Source: Pedobacter sp. Bi126 (GTDB lineage Bacteria > Bacteroidota > Bacteroidia > Sphingobacteriales > Sphingobacteriaceae). Taken from it: a stretch of 64,000 nucleotides of DNA. The translations under genes and the position numbers were made by a program. Below the pieces are notes generated by a model. It did not search any database. It was not told the origin of the DNA and saw nothing but the letters and a program-made list of their open reading frames with translations. The stretch is taken from NCBI RefSeq assembly GCF_918698245.1, contig NZ_CAKKMS010000004.1, positions 372,001-436,000 on the forward strand, written 5' to 3'. Every line of letters starts with the position of its first letter. The stretch's first letter is position 1. Of this stretch, positions 34,617 through 43,350 are shown piece by piece.

Positions 34617-34790
34617 TTTTAACCGCAAAGATCACAGAGAGAAGACGCAGAGCACGCAAAGTTGGATGGCCTTCGACTATGCTTAGACTGCAATTTATAA
34701 AGAAATATCTGCGGATATCTGTGTGATCTGCGGGAGAACCCCTTCGTAGTTGTTTCCCGCAGATTTAAGGTGATAGGCGCAGAACTAAGA
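34617..34790. repeat. Non-coding repeat stretch ('ttcccgcagatt' family)
   Basis: TTTCCCGCAGATTTAAGGTG then ATAGGCGCAGAA (about 34753-34785) recurs as TTCCCGCAGATTAAGGTGAT then GAGCGCAGAA at 55449-55480. The first half (AACCGCAAAGATCACAGAG...) is a low-complexity relative. Open frames through this stretch are not genes. Confidence 0.5.
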
Positions 34791-34793
34791 GCT

Positions 34794-35537
34794 TTACTTA
34801 TCAAGCCCTAACTGTTTACGTGTCTCTATATTTAAATTGTACTGTTCTTCAATTGATATCACTTTCTTTGTGTTTTTGTTTATGTTTTTGCCTTCTTTTG
34901 ACCAAAGGGTTGGATAAAAACTAATGACTTTATCCCCTTCTAGTTTTGAAACCTCATCTCTCCACTTATTCCACCTTTTGCCTTTATAAAATTTGTCTAA
35001 ATCGTTGTTGAAACAAAACTGTAAGAAATCCGAATAAGTAAGATCAAGTGGCTCGTAAGTTAAATTATCTGGAGAAAAATAGTATATTTTTCCCAGGTCT
35101 TTACCGAGGCCACCACCATTTAAAAGGTAAAAACCGCCAATTGCATCATCTGCAACTAATAGGAAGGGCGATGCTTCTCCAAATTTCTGTATTGATTTTT
35201 CTTTGTTCCAATCAGGTAGTGTACGGTTTAGTTTTGGATTGCCCGAACCAAGAATTCTGATCCAGCCATCATCAACCAAAATTCCGCCAGTCATATAAAC
35301 TACCGAACCCATTGGCGAACGTGTGGTTACCTGTGTCTTAAACAAGGCATCTTTTGCCTTTGCACTATCAGCTGTTAAAATTTCGACTTTGTTTTTTGCA
35401 GATTCAATCCAATCTTTTACCACAGGCCAGCCTGGGTTGGTGGTATTGATGAGTTCATTAACTGGTCGCATTTTGGTCTGTGCTGTAGCGGCTAAATTAG
35501 ATAGGGCAACTATGGCAATTAGTAAGTGTTTGATCAT
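34794..35537 (-). CDS. DUF2625 family protein with signal peptide
   Basis: A 247-aa protein. After the signal peptide (MIKHLLIAIVALSNLAATAQ) comes MRPVNELINTTNPGWPVVKDWI and then KNKVEILTADSAKAKDALFKTQVTTRSPMGSVVYMTGGILVDDGWIRILGSG, the signature of DUF2625. The family is widespread in environmental bacteria and is usually cytoplasmic; an exported version is a variation. It resembles the small single-domain proteins found as immunity genes in toxin loci, but no toxin is nearby. It begins the minus-strand accessory region. Confidence 0.8.
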   Translation of the reverse strand: MIKHLLIAIVALSNLAATAQTKMRPVNELINTTNPGWPVVKDWIESAKNKVEILTADSAKAKDALFKTQVTTRSPMGSVVYMTGGILVDDGWIRILGSGNPKLNRTLPDWNKEKSIQKFGEASPFLLVADDAIGGFYLLNGGGLGKDLGKIYYFSPDNLTYEPLDLTYSDFLQFCFNNDLDKFYKGKRWNKWRDEVSKLEGDKVISFYPTLWSKEGKNINKNTKKVISIEEQYNLNIETRKQLGLDK

Positions 35538-35557
35538 AATTTATATTTAAACCTCTT

Positions 35558-36112
35558 TTATTCATTTCTTTCCACCAAACAGCTTGTCCAATAAATACCC
35601 ATTTGTCCTCTGTTATCCATGGTTCCTTTGGGTAATAGTTTTTTTGGACAAGCTAAAAGGGCAGTGTCAACTTCTCTGACAAATTTTGTTAGTGCACAAA
35701 GGTTATTTTCTGAAAAGGGAAGTATGGCGAAAGACCAACTCGAATAATAGGATAACATCCATTTAAATTCTTCATCGATTTTATTGCTTAAAAGGTATTC
35801 GTTTAAAATTGTATACGATTCCAAAATAATTGAATTTTCCAGATCTTTAACACCAGTGAAATAACTCGGCTCAATTTCACCATACCAGTTCAGAAACACA
35901 AGGCGTTTCAGGATTTCAAGCTTGGTTTCCTTGTTTTCTGTATTGAAAAATAAATCGAAATAGCTTTTGTGGATGTGTCGATACTGACTGAAAATGCCAT
36001 CCTCTTTGAGTTTCTTGTCTATATTATCCATATCTGTCATTTCTTGTAGAGACACAGTATAGTTGTATAGTTCTAATTCTTGATTTGATAGGTTCTTGAT
36101 TGTTGTTTTCAC
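35558..36112 (-). CDS. Hypothetical protein, immunity-like
   Basis: A 184-aa soluble, mostly helical protein (for example KLEILKRLVFLNWYGEIEPSYFTGVKDLEN, WMLSYYSSWSFAILPF). The start is GTG, because the overlapping ATG is followed by a stop in its own frame. It has no signal peptide or conserved catalytic residue and no family is recognised. It forms a same-strand series with DUF2625 (21 bp away) and a lipoprotein gene. Size, composition and setting resemble single-domain immunity proteins, but that is inference. Confidence 0.6.
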   Translation of the reverse strand: MKTTIKNLSNQELELYNYTVSLQEMTDMDNIDKKLKEDGIFSQYRHIHKSYFDLFFNTENKETKLEILKRLVFLNWYGEIEPSYFTGVKDLENSIILESYTILNEYLLSNKIDEEFKWMLSYYSSWSFAILPFSENNLCALTKFVREVDTALLACPKKLLPKGTMDNRGQMGIYWTSCLVERNE

Positions 36113-36133
36113 ATTTAACCTTTTAAATTCAGT

Positions 36134-36694
36134 CTATTTCTTTGCCGTATATTTTAAACCTAACTCTTTTTCAACTTTATTGGCCAATTCTGATTCAAAA
36201 ACAGCTGTTAACTGTTTCAAAAGTTTTGGATCCTGATTATCGTTGTAACCTCCTCCTTGCCCAAGTTCATTATAAGCATATACAATAAATAATGAGGATG
36301 TTGGGGATGTCTTCCACGTCTCTTCGTCACCATAATACCTGAATGTGAACCTATAGTTTTTATCCTTGATTTTTATGGTCAAATAGTCTTTGCCATCATT
36401 ATAATAATCAACATAGGTTGTGTCAGTATTTATACTTTCATCGTCTTTATTCCTTTCCTTTGCGATTTCTTTATAAATATCCTTCGCTTCTTGATTAGGT
36501 TCAGGTTCACGGTAAATATTTTTATTTTCAGCTATCACTTTCATTACAGCAGCTTCCAAGTTAGCCTTATTTGTTTCGAAATCGTAACTTGTCAAAGAGC
36601 CATGTCCTGCACTTATCATATTACAGCCGTTTAATGCGAAAAAAAGAAATAATAATAAATAATTTGTTTTTTTTGAATCATGTTGTTTACACAT
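36134..36694 (-). CDS. Hypothetical lipoprotein
   Basis: A 186-aa protein whose N-terminus (KTNYLLLFLFFALNGCNMIS) is a lipoprotein signal with lipobox LNGC. The mature part is acidic and helical, then has a beta-strand run DYLTIKIKDKNYRFTFRYYGDEETW. The start could be MCKQHD as used; no other in-frame Met lies before the signal core. Family unknown. It is adjacent to another unknown gene in the accessory series. Confidence 0.65.
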   Translation of the reverse strand: MCKQHDSKKTNYLLLFLFFALNGCNMISAGHGSLTSYDFETNKANLEAAVMKVIAENKNIYREPEPNQEAKDIYKEIAKERNKDDESINTDTTYVDYYNDGKDYLTIKIKDKNYRFTFRYYGDEETWKTSPTSSLFIVYAYNELGQGGGYNDNQDPKLLKQLTAVFESELANKVEKELGLKYTAKK

Positions 36695-36866
36695 TGGGAA
36701 ATAATAAGATTTATTCGTGGCTAAATTTCTATAATAAATGGTTTTGTCTATCAGGTTTTCGGCACGTAGTATAATGATTTATTTTTTAATCTGTTGCGTT
36801 AAGGAATCGATGCTTTTGTATGGTTCCATTCCGATTTAAATAAATTTTTATTTTAAACAAAGTCTA

Positions 36867-37217
36867 TTAACTGTTTTTATACAATTCAATTTTCCGGCCA
36901 TCGGGGTCAATTATAATGGTCATAAAACCAAATTCTGTTTGGGTTGGTTCTTGCGAAAAATCAACTTGTGATGTTTTTAACGTTATCATCACCTGATCAA
37001 AATTTTCTATACCAAATCCTAACCTTAAGTTTTTGTCTGCTTTATCTTGGTTTTTAGCTAATGGATAAATTTCAACAATAGTTGACTCAATTATAGCCGA
37101 ATAATGGTATGGAGAGTTGTCATGTTTATGATATTCAAATTTAAGCCCAAGTAAACTATAAAAATCTGCTAGAAGTTTCGTGTTACTTGTTCGTAGTACC
37201 AATAAGCGAATTTCCAT
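36867..37217 (-). CDS. VOC superfamily protein (glyoxalase-like)
   Basis: A 116-aa VOC-fold protein. MEIRLLVLRTSNTKLLADFYSLLGLKFEYHKHDN begins the first module, and FMTIIIDPDGRKIELYKN closes the second with the Glu metal ligand. There is only one recognisable histidine ligand candidate, so metal-dependent catalysis is uncertain. It lies between a lipoprotein and a beta-propeller-like gene in the accessory region and follows the propeller gene's start by 11 bp. Its role is unknown. Confidence 0.8.
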   Translation of the reverse strand: MEIRLLVLRTSNTKLLADFYSLLGLKFEYHKHDNSPYHYSAIIESTIVEIYPLAKNQDKADKNLRLGFGIENFDQVMITLKTSQVDFSQEPTQTEFGFMTIIIDPDGRKIELYKNS

Positions 37218-37228
37218 GTTTTTATCTT

Positions 37229-38203
37229 TTATTGCTCAATAATCTCAATACTATCGCCGTTCGTTATTGCCAATTGTTTGGTCTTTTGGTTAAAAGCCAC
37301 TTTCGGAAGTTCTTCAATATTGCGAATGATTGATGAATTTTGTAATCCACTTTGCAAACTCTCGTCCTGATCTACTATTTCGCCTGTTACCAAATTTATA
37401 ATTTTCGGGAAGCCATATGTATCCCAGGCATACTGGTCATTAATGGCGAAAAGATTTCCAAACTCAATGTCCATTTTAACTGGTTTAGAAATTTGATTCA
37501 AGTTGATGTCCCAAATGGCAATATGTTTTGGTGGAAGATTTTCCAATAGCTCCTCATTCATTTCCTCCTCATCCGATGACCCCAATAATATGCAGCGGTC
37601 ATCAATAAAACTTGCAGTAGCGATTTCTACCACAACGTTTGGATAAATTTCAGATTCATCAAGCAGTTTGGGGTTTTGTATACATTTTTCGATGTCGTAT
37701 ACTTTGATGGCATCCCAGGGGTGCCAAAACCAGCCTTTACTCATCAGGTATTTGCCATTGGGACTTATTTCGAGCCGGGAATGAAAAAAGTCGGTAGGAT
37801 TTCGTCCCTCACGACTGGTGATGATCTGTCCGGTTTCAACCTCTTCAAAATCAAGCCTACAGTATTCGGATGGACAATGAATTAAAAATGTGTTACTGTT
37901 TAAGGTCACGAATGCCGCAGGGTATTCATAAACATCTGCGCAATAATATGAACGGTTTATTTCTCTTAAAAGTGCTCCGTTTTTAAGTAGAAGTCCCTTT
38001 GTGCCAAGTTTTTGATAAATAAACGCATATTGTCCGTCGGCCGATATAATGGCGCTGTCGCCAAAATTAAAACTATTTTTGCCCAATTGATCTGTTTTTC
38101 CATCAAGTGTATACCGCTTGCCAGCAGAAGCCCAGTCTATAACTGCATTGTTAAACCAACAGATAGTTTTTAAATGATTGGCTGGTATAGTTTGTCGTTT
38201 CAT
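37229..38203 (-). CDS. Hypothetical beta-propeller-like protein
   Basis: A 324-aa soluble protein without signal peptide. Repeated beta-strand blocks of the type SADGQYAFIYQKLG, SPNGKYLMSKGWFWHPWDAIKVYD and AIWDINLNQISKPVKMDI suggest WD40/propeller-like blades. It contains an acidic insert (SSDEEEMNEELLENLPPK). No catalytic motif is visible. The ATG is firm. It is the upstream member of a pair with the VOC gene and could be an immunity-type protein of the accessory region; this last point is inference. Confidence 0.6.
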   Translation of the reverse strand: MKRQTIPANHLKTICWFNNAVIDWASAGKRYTLDGKTDQLGKNSFNFGDSAIISADGQYAFIYQKLGTKGLLLKNGALLREINRSYYCADVYEYPAAFVTLNSNTFLIHCPSEYCRLDFEEVETGQIITSREGRNPTDFFHSRLEISPNGKYLMSKGWFWHPWDAIKVYDIEKCIQNPKLLDESEIYPNVVVEIATASFIDDRCILLGSSDEEEMNEELLENLPPKHIAIWDINLNQISKPVKMDIEFGNLFAINDQYAWDTYGFPKIINLVTGEIVDQDESLQSGLQNSSIIRNIEELPKVAFNQKTKQLAITNGDSIEIIEQ

Positions 38204-38403
38204 TATGACCTTTTGGTGTTTTCGGAATTAATCGGCACAGCTTGAGATTGATTGTAAGATAATGCTGCGGTAAGATTAAAAAAAATGAGGAGCGTTAGAG
38301 ATGATTTCACGATTTACTGGGGCTTATGAAAGTTAATTAATGTCTGTCGATTTAAGTGATCCTCAACAAAGATAGATTTATGAGGCTTGATTGGGTGCTA
38401 CTG

Positions 38404-39072
38404 CTACTGAATTTTTAACCTGCCTGTTTTGAAAATTTTTAATACTGTTTTTTGTTGCACTGTCGTCAGGTTACTGGTAAACATTGATAGCGCTTCAGTA
38501 CCATCTGTTTTTGCCAGGTAAATTCCAGTAATTCCATTTTTCGTATCTTTGGAGAATACTATCTTTCTATATACATTTTGGATGGTATCAATGCTAAAAT
38601 TTTGGTTTTTGATATCATCCGGAATCGATATCGGGTATTCAAACTTGCTGTTTTCGTATATATATTCGGCAACAAAATCGTATTTTTTATTTTTTGAATC
38701 ATCTTTCGACGTTGCGGGCCGGATATTGATAATTTCGACATTTGGCATATTTCTGTCATCATAATTTACGCCATCTTTCATAAATTGAAATGCAATGAGA
38801 CTTCGCCAATCTCCATCTTTTAAATATTCATCAATGGTTTGTTCAAAGTCATTTGAGTAAAACCCAAAATCAAATTCAAAGGTTATATCATTTCCTTTAA
38901 TTCTCCCAATATAAGAGTCAATCCCTTGCTCTTTAATTAATCTAAAGTTCTGAGGAAAGTCAAAAAGGTAGTCACCAACTTCAATTGTTTTCCATTTGAC
39001 TTCAGACTTCTTGTCGATGTATTTACAACCAAAGAAGAGGAATAATATCGAAATGCTTAGTAGTGTTTTCAT
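38404..39072 (-). CDS. Hypothetical lipoprotein
   Basis: A 222-aa protein with lipoprotein signal MKTLLSISILFLFFGCKYID (Cys at residue 16). The mature domain begins VKWKTIEVGDYLFDFPQNFRLIKEQGIDSYIG, resembling the opening of lipid-anchored beta-sandwich proteins of unknown role. It has no partner closer than 95 bp on either side. Family not recognised. Confidence 0.65.
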   Translation of the reverse strand: MKTLLSISILFLFFGCKYIDKKSEVKWKTIEVGDYLFDFPQNFRLIKEQGIDSYIGRIKGNDITFEFDFGFYSNDFEQTIDEYLKDGDWRSLIAFQFMKDGVNYDDRNMPNVEIINIRPATSKDDSKNKKYDFVAEYIYENSKFEYPISIPDDIKNQNFSIDTIQNVYRKIVFSKDTKNGITGIYLAKTDGTEALSMFTSNLTTVQQKTVLKIFKTGRLKIQ

Positions 39073-39167
39073 TTGTGGTTGATCGTCTTGGTATATGATA
39101 TCTTTATTCAGGATTATTTAGGTTAACACTTGAGTATGTTTATCTATTAATATCTTATTCCGTAGTT

Positions 39168-39842
39168 TTAATCGCCCCAAATTAAAAGTCCGCCAATGTT
39201 TTCAATGTTTAATTTTTCGACATCGTTTATTTTATCAAGACGTTTTTCAAAATATTGAAGTGCTATTTTAACTTTTTCAACTGCTTTTCTGAGTTCGTGT
39301 CGATCAATTGATAGTGTAATTTCTTGTGGTGTAGGTAGGAAAGGTTCATCAAATTCGTCAACCGAAAAATCAAATAGGATATTGTCGCCATCAAATTTGA
39401 TCTGTGGGGAAGGGTGTCCTTCGTAATAAACATTTTGTAGCATTGAAAGGCTGTCCCAATACATGATATCACTCAGTCCTCCGCAACATTGAGGAAAATA
39501 TTTGTCTTGCCCATCAATATTCAAAACATAACCGCCAAAAAATGTTGCGGCCTGTTGTCGTTCATATTTTCCATCTCTCATTTCTTGCGTATGGTCAATG
39601 ATGAGTTTGGTTAAGTTGTTATCAGTAATTTCTGAGAGTTTATACAATGGAAAACCTTTTAAATAAGGCGTCAGTTTATCTTTAAAACCCGCTTTTTGAA
39701 AGCATTCTTGGTGATAGGCGTTCCAAATTTCAGGATGCTCCCAATAAGGAAATTTGTCTGGCGGAGCTAGCTCCTGATTTTTATATCCGATTTCAATTAC
39801 TGGTATCAAATCTATGAGCATGCTTGTTAATTTAGTTGCCAC
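39168..39842 (-). CDS. Hypothetical protein, immunity-like
   Basis: A 224-aa soluble protein. Notable segments are PPDKFPYWEHPEIWNAYHQECF, an AATFFGGYVLNIDGQDKYFPQCCGGLSD block with paired cysteines, and a C-terminal helix pair. The frame begins with GTG (MATKLTSML); an ATG seven codons in (39821) is an equally plausible start. No family is recognised with certainty; its form (single acidic domain, alone, within a run of similar genes) is like that of polymorphic-toxin immunity proteins. Confidence 0.6.
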   Translation of the reverse strand: MATKLTSMLIDLIPVIEIGYKNQELAPPDKFPYWEHPEIWNAYHQECFQKAGFKDKLTPYLKGFPLYKLSEITDNNLTKLIIDHTQEMRDGKYERQQAATFFGGYVLNIDGQDKYFPQCCGGLSDIMYWDSLSMLQNVYYEGHPSPQIKFDGDNILFDFSVDEFDEPFLPTPQEITLSIDRHELRKAVEKVKIALQYFEKRLDKINDVEKLNIENIGGLLIWGD

Positions 39843-39872
39843 AAGTTAGGGGTTTTAGTTTACAGTTTTAAA

Positions 39873-40252
39873 TTGACAGTTTACGGTCGACTTATCCATA
39901 CCAGTGTTCATCAATCGGGACAGGTAAGGCCATATGAATATAACAATCGCTATTCAGCTTGCCAAAAGCTACAGATCCTCCTCCCTAAACCCGACAATAG
40001 CGGAAATCCTTTTTGTTGCCCCTTCGATAGGTTCAGGATAACAGTAACAAAAAGATTGTAGCGAATGGCGGGGCTGCGCTACCCGAAAAGCACAGAACCA
40101 TTCGTTTCCAAGTCCCATTTCCAGTTAAACCAATAACCATCTTACGTCCAATGCAAATGGTCATAAAAACGCCTTGTTATTGTCACGATTGCCCCTCATG
40201 CGTGTTACTCTTCCGTTGTAACTTTATCATCATCAAATCAATAGAAAATAAC
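39873..40252. other. Intergenic region without a supported gene
   Basis: It holds a 'ccttcgataggttcaggataac' motif (about 40020-40042), related to the repeat at 5391-5421. Weak open frames (39873-40061 and the 5' extension of the next gene) are not supported by start, composition or homology. Confidence 0.5.
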
Positions 40253-40831
40253 ATGAGAAAGATCAAAATAATGGAACACATCTCGCTTGATGGCGTGATG
40301 CAGCACGAAAACAGCGAGGATTTCACGCATGGCGGATGGACAACACCTTACCGGAGTTTGGAAGGCTTAGCAGCCGTATTAGAGGCGCAGGGAACTAATA
40401 TCGATCTGTTGCTGGGCCGCAAAACCTACGATAGCTGGACCCAGTACTGGCCAAAAGCAGGCGATAATCCGATGGCAAATAGTTTAAATAATGGCAAAAA
40501 ATATGTGGCCACTCATAGGCCAGACAGCCTCGAATGGGGACCTGTTGAAGATTTAGGTACAGATATCGTTACGCGTATTCGCGAACTCAAATCAACAGAA
40601 GGTCCTGATCTGATCGTATATGGAAGCTCGACGGTGGTTGCTGTGCTTTTAGAGCAGGGATTGGTTGACGAGGTGGTGCTGATGGTATACCCGGTATTGC
40701 TGGGCACGGGCAAACGTTTCTTTTCTGATACTGCCGATGCACGCGAACTGGCTTTTCTAAGCACGAAAACTACGCCTACAGGGGTGCAGGTGAACACTTA
40801 TCGGTATGTTGGAGAACTGGGGAAGGGTTAG
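40253..40831 (+). CDS. RibD C-terminal domain / dihydrofolate-reductase-like protein
   Basis: A 192-aa enzyme of the DHFR-like RibD_C family. Starting at the ATG at 40253 it reads MRKIKIMEHISLDGVMQHEN, the typical opening; an in-frame upstream extension (from 40151) adds a Cys-rich, unrelated leader and is rejected. The NADP-binding signature is IDLLLGRKTYDSWTQYW, followed by PDLIVYGSSTVVAVLLEQGLVDEVVLMVYPVLLGTGKRFF. Such stand-alone proteins are annotated as dihydrofolate reductase family but usually act on other substrates. It is the only plus-strand gene in the 35-48 kb region. Confidence 0.9.
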   Translation: MRKIKIMEHISLDGVMQHENSEDFTHGGWTTPYRSLEGLAAVLEAQGTNIDLLLGRKTYDSWTQYWPKAGDNPMANSLNNGKKYVATHRPDSLEWGPVEDLGTDIVTRIRELKSTEGPDLIVYGSSTVVAVLLEQGLVDEVVLMVYPVLLGTGKRFFSDTADARELAFLSTKTTPTGVQVNTYRYVGELGKG

Positions 40832-41190
40832 TTTGGAGCTTGGAGTCAAAAGTCAGGGGGCCGAACTCGAGGTTTATATTAACTCAACCGAAGGGTAGGG
40901 GGGAGGTGGCGTGAAGCAATCTATTTGTGGATTAGTCCGAAATTTTGATTTCTAGAAAGAGAACAAGATGTGGATTAGTTTGGAGTTGAAAGGTTTTTGG
41001 AGCGCAGCAGCTGTAATCCTTGGGCTGGCTTCGGTCCTGCTGTCCGTTTCACTTCCATCAGGGCTATTTAACATTAAGCTGTACCCCGAAACGAAGAAAA
41101 GGTATGAAGCAATCTGTTGGCGTATTAATCCAGGTTCAGGAGGTTTGGGGCCTGAAACCTAGCATCAAAAGATTGGATTTGGTAAATCAT
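40832..41190. repeat. Non-coding stretch with degenerate repeats
   Basis: It contains GGAGCTTGGAGTC, GGTGGCGTGAAGCAATCTAT (about 40906-40925) and AGGTATGAAGCAATCTG (about 41101-41117), members of the 'gaagcaatct' family also seen at 5.2, 41.6, 43.08 and 55.67 kb. A frame at 40968-41162 crosses this and is not supported as a gene. Confidence 0.45.
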
Positions 41191-41221
41191 TAAAAAACGC
41201 CCATATTTTTAGGTATGAGCG
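41191..41221 (-). terminator. Terminator of the small lipoprotein gene
   Basis: On the minus strand CGCTCATA pairs with TATGGGCG (one G-T pair) and is followed by six T residues, 22 bp after the stop of the small lipoprotein gene. Confidence 0.7.
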
Positions 41222-41243
41222 CTAGCTGTTTGTTTATTCTTCT

Positions 41244-41435
41244 TTAACGTCTAACATCGGCTGGAGCATTGGTGGTCGAATCTGCTATTGAATCGGTGCT
41301 TGTACTATCGATCAATTTGTTCGTATCGGTGTATTTGTACATACTGTCGGCATTTTCCTGATCGGCTTTTTTACCACTACACGCTGACAACGCTAAGCCA
41401 AAGGCAGCTACCAAGATTATTATTTTCGTTTTCAT
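41244..41435 (-). CDS. Small lipoprotein
   Basis: A 63-aa protein starting at the ATG at 41435: MKTKIIILVAAFGLALSACSGKKAD, with lipobox LSAC (Cys at residue 19). The mature part is a short, disordered tail rich in Asp/Ser/Thr (DSTSTDSIADSTTNAP). The longer frame beginning 19 codons upstream adds a non-signal leader and is not preferred. Function unknown; such short lipidated tails are common in this phylum. Confidence 0.6.
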   Translation of the reverse strand: MKTKIIILVAAFGLALSACSGKKADQENADSMYKYTDTNKLIDSTSTDSIADSTTNAPADVRR

Positions 41436-41745
41436 ATCAAATGTTATTGGTGTACTTATATAATCCCTTTTAAAAGGCAATTGTTTTGGCAATTGTTAAA
41501 AGAAGGGTTTTGGTAGGTCATTGTGATTAGTCGGAGTCAGGGGTTGGAGGTCCGAAGTCTGGACTTGTAAACTAAACGATACGTCAATGCGAACCAAAGG
41601 GAGGAACTGTGAGGTGAAGCAATCCAATTATTAAACAAACGATTTAAGCCCTATAATTAGATATCAGTTTGTATCCCCTTCAATTCCTGATATGGTCAAA
41701 TACCAATATAAGTGGTGTTTGGTTTGTTATGACCCTTTAAACAAA
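41436..41745. other. Intergenic region with repeat remnants
   Basis: It contains GGAGGTCCGAAGTCTGGAC (about 41547-41565) and GAGGTGAAGCAATCC (about 41610-41625), degenerate members of the dispersed families. No gene is seen. Confidence 0.4.
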
Positions 41746-41746
41746 A

Positions 41747-41778
41747 TCAACCGGAAAATCTTGATCATTCCCGGTTGA
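41747..41778 (-). terminator. Possible terminator of the FISUMP gene
   Basis: TCAACCGG (41747-41754) and CCGGTTGA (41771-41778) pair perfectly around a 16-nt loop. On the minus strand it is followed by a short T-rich run, about 50 bp beyond the gene's stop. Confidence 0.45.
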
Positions 41779-41825
41779 GTAAGCGATTTCGAACCTTAAG
41801 GTTTTAAATATTATAATACCGCAAA

Positions 41826-42902
41826 TTAATCTTTCACTAACCTTACCGCGGCGCCTGTGGTTTTACTATAGTCAGTTACACGCGGTTCGCTGTATTTGTT
41901 AAAGTCAAGGTAGTAGGCAAAGCTGTCGCCGCTTGATTTGGTAGTACTCGACCACCAATAGCTTAACCACACCCCATACTTGAAAGACTGGCCGCCACCA
42001 TATTCATCACCACCTGCACTGCCATTGTGAAGTAAATTGAGACCTGATGAGTTATCGCCATTGCCATGCGCAAATTTGTACGAATCTTTTACGTCCCAGC
42101 CAGTAGTGCCACGCATTTTTTTACCGGCTACTTTTTCACCACCTAAAGCCGCAATAAGGGTTAAAAATTCACTGCTGCTAGGTACATGCCAACCAGCAGG
42201 CGCTAAGCCTCGGCGATCGGTAACCGCATAAAAGTTGTACAGCTTACCGTATTTCTTTTCATTACTACTGTCGAAATTAAGATAACAATAAGCCGGAATC
42301 TTATCCCTGCTTACTTTTTCCCATTCTTTTTGGTTGGCTGCGTAATAAATCTGATCGCCGTTTCTATAGGTGCTCACGTTTAAATTGGTACTTGTCCACA
42401 CCTGGTTGCCAATTTTTACCGGCCCGGTAATTTCAGGCGAGGCATTGTACATTTCTTTTAACGGCGCCGCTTGTGCTGTGTTACAGCTCCAAACAAAGTT
42501 GGTAGGTTGGATGCCGCCGCTTCTTTTTAAACATTCTTTAGTTGCTATTGCATCGGCCTCTTCTTTGGTTTTGGCTATGCCCCAGCCAAATGCGGTACCC
42601 ACATTGCCGTTTATGGTGCGGTATGCCGCACAACCTGTACCCGAGTAGGTGAGTACAATGCTACAAGACCCGCCTCGTTTGTTGCATTCGTCAACTGCTC
42701 TCTTCTCGGCTTCTGCCCGGTTTGGCTGATCGAATGAAAAACCATAATAAAAACCATTGGATCGGTCTATAGCCAATGCACCATATTTGGTTTTAAGGGG
42801 ACCAGCCGTTTTGGTTGCTGATTTCTTTACCTGTGCAATTAAATTGGATGTAGTAATCAATAGCACAAGCACTGCCATTAATAGTAGTTTGTTTATTTTC
42901 AT
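41826..42902 (-). CDS. Secreted DUF4189-FISUMP fusion protein
   Basis: A 358-aa exported protein with signal peptide about 1-23. The N-terminal part (about 36-145; YGALAIDRSNGFYYGFSFDQPNRAEAEKRAVDECNKRGGSCSIVLTYSGTGCAAYR) matches DUF4189, a small Cys-containing domain. After a linker comes the FISUMP (Fibrobacter succinogenes major paralogous) domain, about 160-358: KIGNQVWTSTNLNVSTYRNGD, YGKLYNFYAV, GWHVPSSSEFLTL, and the C-terminal WWSST...YYLDFN...AAVRLVKD. FISUMP domains resemble C-type-lectin-like folds and are often surface exposed. The combination may bind a surface glycan or protein; this is inference. Flanking genes are unrelated. Confidence 0.88.
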   Translation of the reverse strand: MKINKLLLMAVLVLLITTSNLIAQVKKSATKTAGPLKTKYGALAIDRSNGFYYGFSFDQPNRAEAEKRAVDECNKRGGSCSIVLTYSGTGCAAYRTINGNVGTAFGWGIAKTKEEADAIATKECLKRSGGIQPTNFVWSCNTAQAAPLKEMYNASPEITGPVKIGNQVWTSTNLNVSTYRNGDQIYYAANQKEWEKVSRDKIPAYCYLNFDSSNEKKYGKLYNFYAVTDRRGLAPAGWHVPSSSEFLTLIAALGGEKVAGKKMRGTTGWDVKDSYKFAHGNGDNSSGLNLLHNGSAGGDEYGGGQSFKYGVWLSYWWSSTTKSSGDSFAYYLDFNKYSEPRVTDYSKTTGAAVRLVKD

Positions 42903-43350
42903 GCTTTATTGTTTGTTTGTTATGGGCAAATTTCCCAATCGCGATATTTAGCGTCAATACCATTTACTGGGTATATTTTGATGAGGGTAGTGTGGAGTTG
43001 GAGGTTCGAAGCTTGGGTTTATAAAGGCGAAGAGATTCGTCATTGCGAACTGAAGGGCAGGGGTAGCGAAGTAGTGTGAAGCAATCTAAATTTAATGCTA
43101 AATTAAAGCACAAGTCAGGCCTTGTTTAGGCCAGGGCGCAAAGACTTGCGCTAGATAGGGCTGTGCCTCGAAAGCCCCCCCCACTGATGCAGTTCTTATT
43201 GGCTAGGAAGTGGATTGGATGATTTGTGCATTCACAGTATTTGGCTCATCAAGTTTTTAATAATGAAATTGATTTATAATTTAACGGCAGAACAAGTCAT
43301 GCCGTTGCTTAGGCCGGGTGCTAAGACTTGGGCTAGATAGCAAGGAGTTG
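42903..43350. repeat. Repeat-rich non-coding stretch (two copies of a ~55-bp element)
   Basis: 43105-43160 and 43287-43341 are similar (ACAAGTCA...TTAGGCC...GACTTG...GCTAGATAG); a third relative is at 46269-46318. A GCGAAGTAGTGTGAAGCAATCT run (about 43066-43087) belongs to the 'gaagcaatct' family. A C8 tract occurs near 43175. No gene was found. Confidence 0.55.

Noticed and set aside
34619..34804. 61-aa frame on the minus strand
   Set aside because: It lies in non-coding repeat sequence and overlaps the end of the DUF2625 gene.
40151..40252. 5' extension of the RibD-C-like gene
   Set aside because: It adds a Cys-rich leader unrelated to the family; the ATG at 40253 gives the normal N-terminus.
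40968..41162. 64-aa frame on the plus strand
   Set aside because: It overlaps degenerate repeats including 'gaagcaatct'; no homology or plausible start.
43170..43182. C8 tract as a phase-variation site
   Set aside because: It lies in non-coding repeat sequence with no gene or promoter to switch.
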